Source of the DNA: Alphaproteobacteria bacterium
GTDB lineage: Bacteria; Pseudomonadota; Alphaproteobacteria; Rhizobiales; Devosiaceae
Assembly (NCBI GenBank): GCA_018820005.1
Contig: JAHJOS010000016.1
Coordinates: forward strand, 1-5,015
Length of the DNA stretch: 5,015 bases
Reading direction: 5' to 3'
Shown: piece after piece, positions 4,753 through 5,015 of the stretch
How positions within the stretch are numbered: position 1 is the first letter of the stretch
Layout: each line of letters opens with the position of its first letter
Position numbers and translations under genes: made by a program
The notes under the pieces: model-generated
What the model saw: only the letters and a program-made list of their open reading frames with translations
Told to the model about the DNA's origin: nothing
Database searches by the model: none

Positions 4753-5015
4753 GAGCGGGCATCCACAAAGTGACCTGAACTGGCCGGCTGCGCGTTAGGT
4801 GGCTCGCCGTGGCGCACGATAAGGGCGCCGGGGTGAAGGCCGACACTGGCGAGGGTATTGCGCAAAGAATCGATTTCGGCGGCCAGTGCGTCGGTCGTCG
4901 CCTGGTCGGCCGCCCAGAGCATGACCCCTGTCGTCCGGCCGCGCAAGGTTACCTGGGCGCCGACTTCGCCCATGTTGGGGACATTGAGGGCAAAGCGCAT
5001 CTGCCAGCCGCGTTC
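4749..5015 (-). CDS. FliK-like flagellar hook-length control protein, C-terminal end (5' truncated)
   Basis: Eighty-eight codons plus a TGA stop at 4749-4751; the frame is open to the window edge, so the N-terminal part is missing. An internal ATG at 5000 is not taken as the start because the frame continues through it with ERGWQ, fitting the domain. The visible part fits the Flg_hook (FliK C-terminal) fold: a first strand WQMRFALNVPNMGEVGAQVTLRG, a second strand TTGVMLWAADQ, then the helix DALAAEIDSLRNTLASVGLHPGALIV, whose pattern LxxxIDxLRxxLxxxGLxxxxxxV is typical. In true FliK this domain contacts the FlhB C-domain to stop hook growth. Being coupled to a free-standing FlhB C-domain gene it probably belongs to the YlqG/YlqH-type pair rather than being the main fliK, but the missing N-terminus prevents certainty. 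Its last residues (GEPPNAQPASSGHFVDARS) are a flexible tail. Confidence 0.75.
   Translation of the reverse strand, partial: ERGWQMRFALNVPNMGEVGAQVTLRGRTTGVMLWAADQATTDALAAEIDSLRNTLASVGLHPGALIVRHGEPPNAQPASSGHFVDARS

Overview
This GC-rich window (roughly 60% or more G+C by eye) reads like an ordinary chromosomal region of an alphaproteobacterium. The best guess is Hyphomicrobiales, perhaps near Devosia. That placement is inference from the protein families present and the style of the nucleosidase, the DUF2076 protein and the FliK/FlhB-like pair; no taxonomic marker is present. Genes are small, densely packed and on both strands.

Layout: (a) 1-312, + strand, the 3' end of an unrecognised protein. 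(b) 436-1254, +, a two-domain universal stress protein preceded by a perfect FNR/FixK-type box at 370-383. (c) 1335-1634, -, a small protein resembling phage tail-accessory proteins. (d) 1762-2358, +, a methylthioadenosine/S-adenosylhomocysteine nucleosidase. Genes (c) and (d) are divergent around a palindrome-rich 127-bp control region, which also carries a six-codon reading frame running into the nucleosidase start. (e) 2355-2675, -, a small membrane protein whose stop shares a CTAG with the nucleosidase stop. (f) 2885-3349, +, a SleB-type cell-wall hydrolase lipoprotein. (g) 3363-3833, -, a secreted cysteine-rich DUF6636-like protein with a hairpin over its ribosome binding site. (h) 3928-4401, -, a DUF2076 protein. 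(i) 4480-4752, -, a stand-alone FlhB C-terminal-domain protein, overlapping by ATGA with (j) 4749-5015, -, the C-terminal end of a FliK-like protein cut by the window edge.

The genes do not form one pathway. The clearest functional unit is the FliK-like/FlhB-like pair at the right end. Genes (f) and (g) are both predicted envelope or exported proteins and converge, but nothing ties them together. No rRNA, tRNA, CRISPR array, insertion sequence or convincing intrinsic terminator was seen. No clearly new multi-gene system is visible. The points most worth a second look are regulatory: the FNR-type box, the SD-masking hairpin, the leader frame and nested palindrome before the nucleosidase, and the degenerate FlhB-like switch protein.
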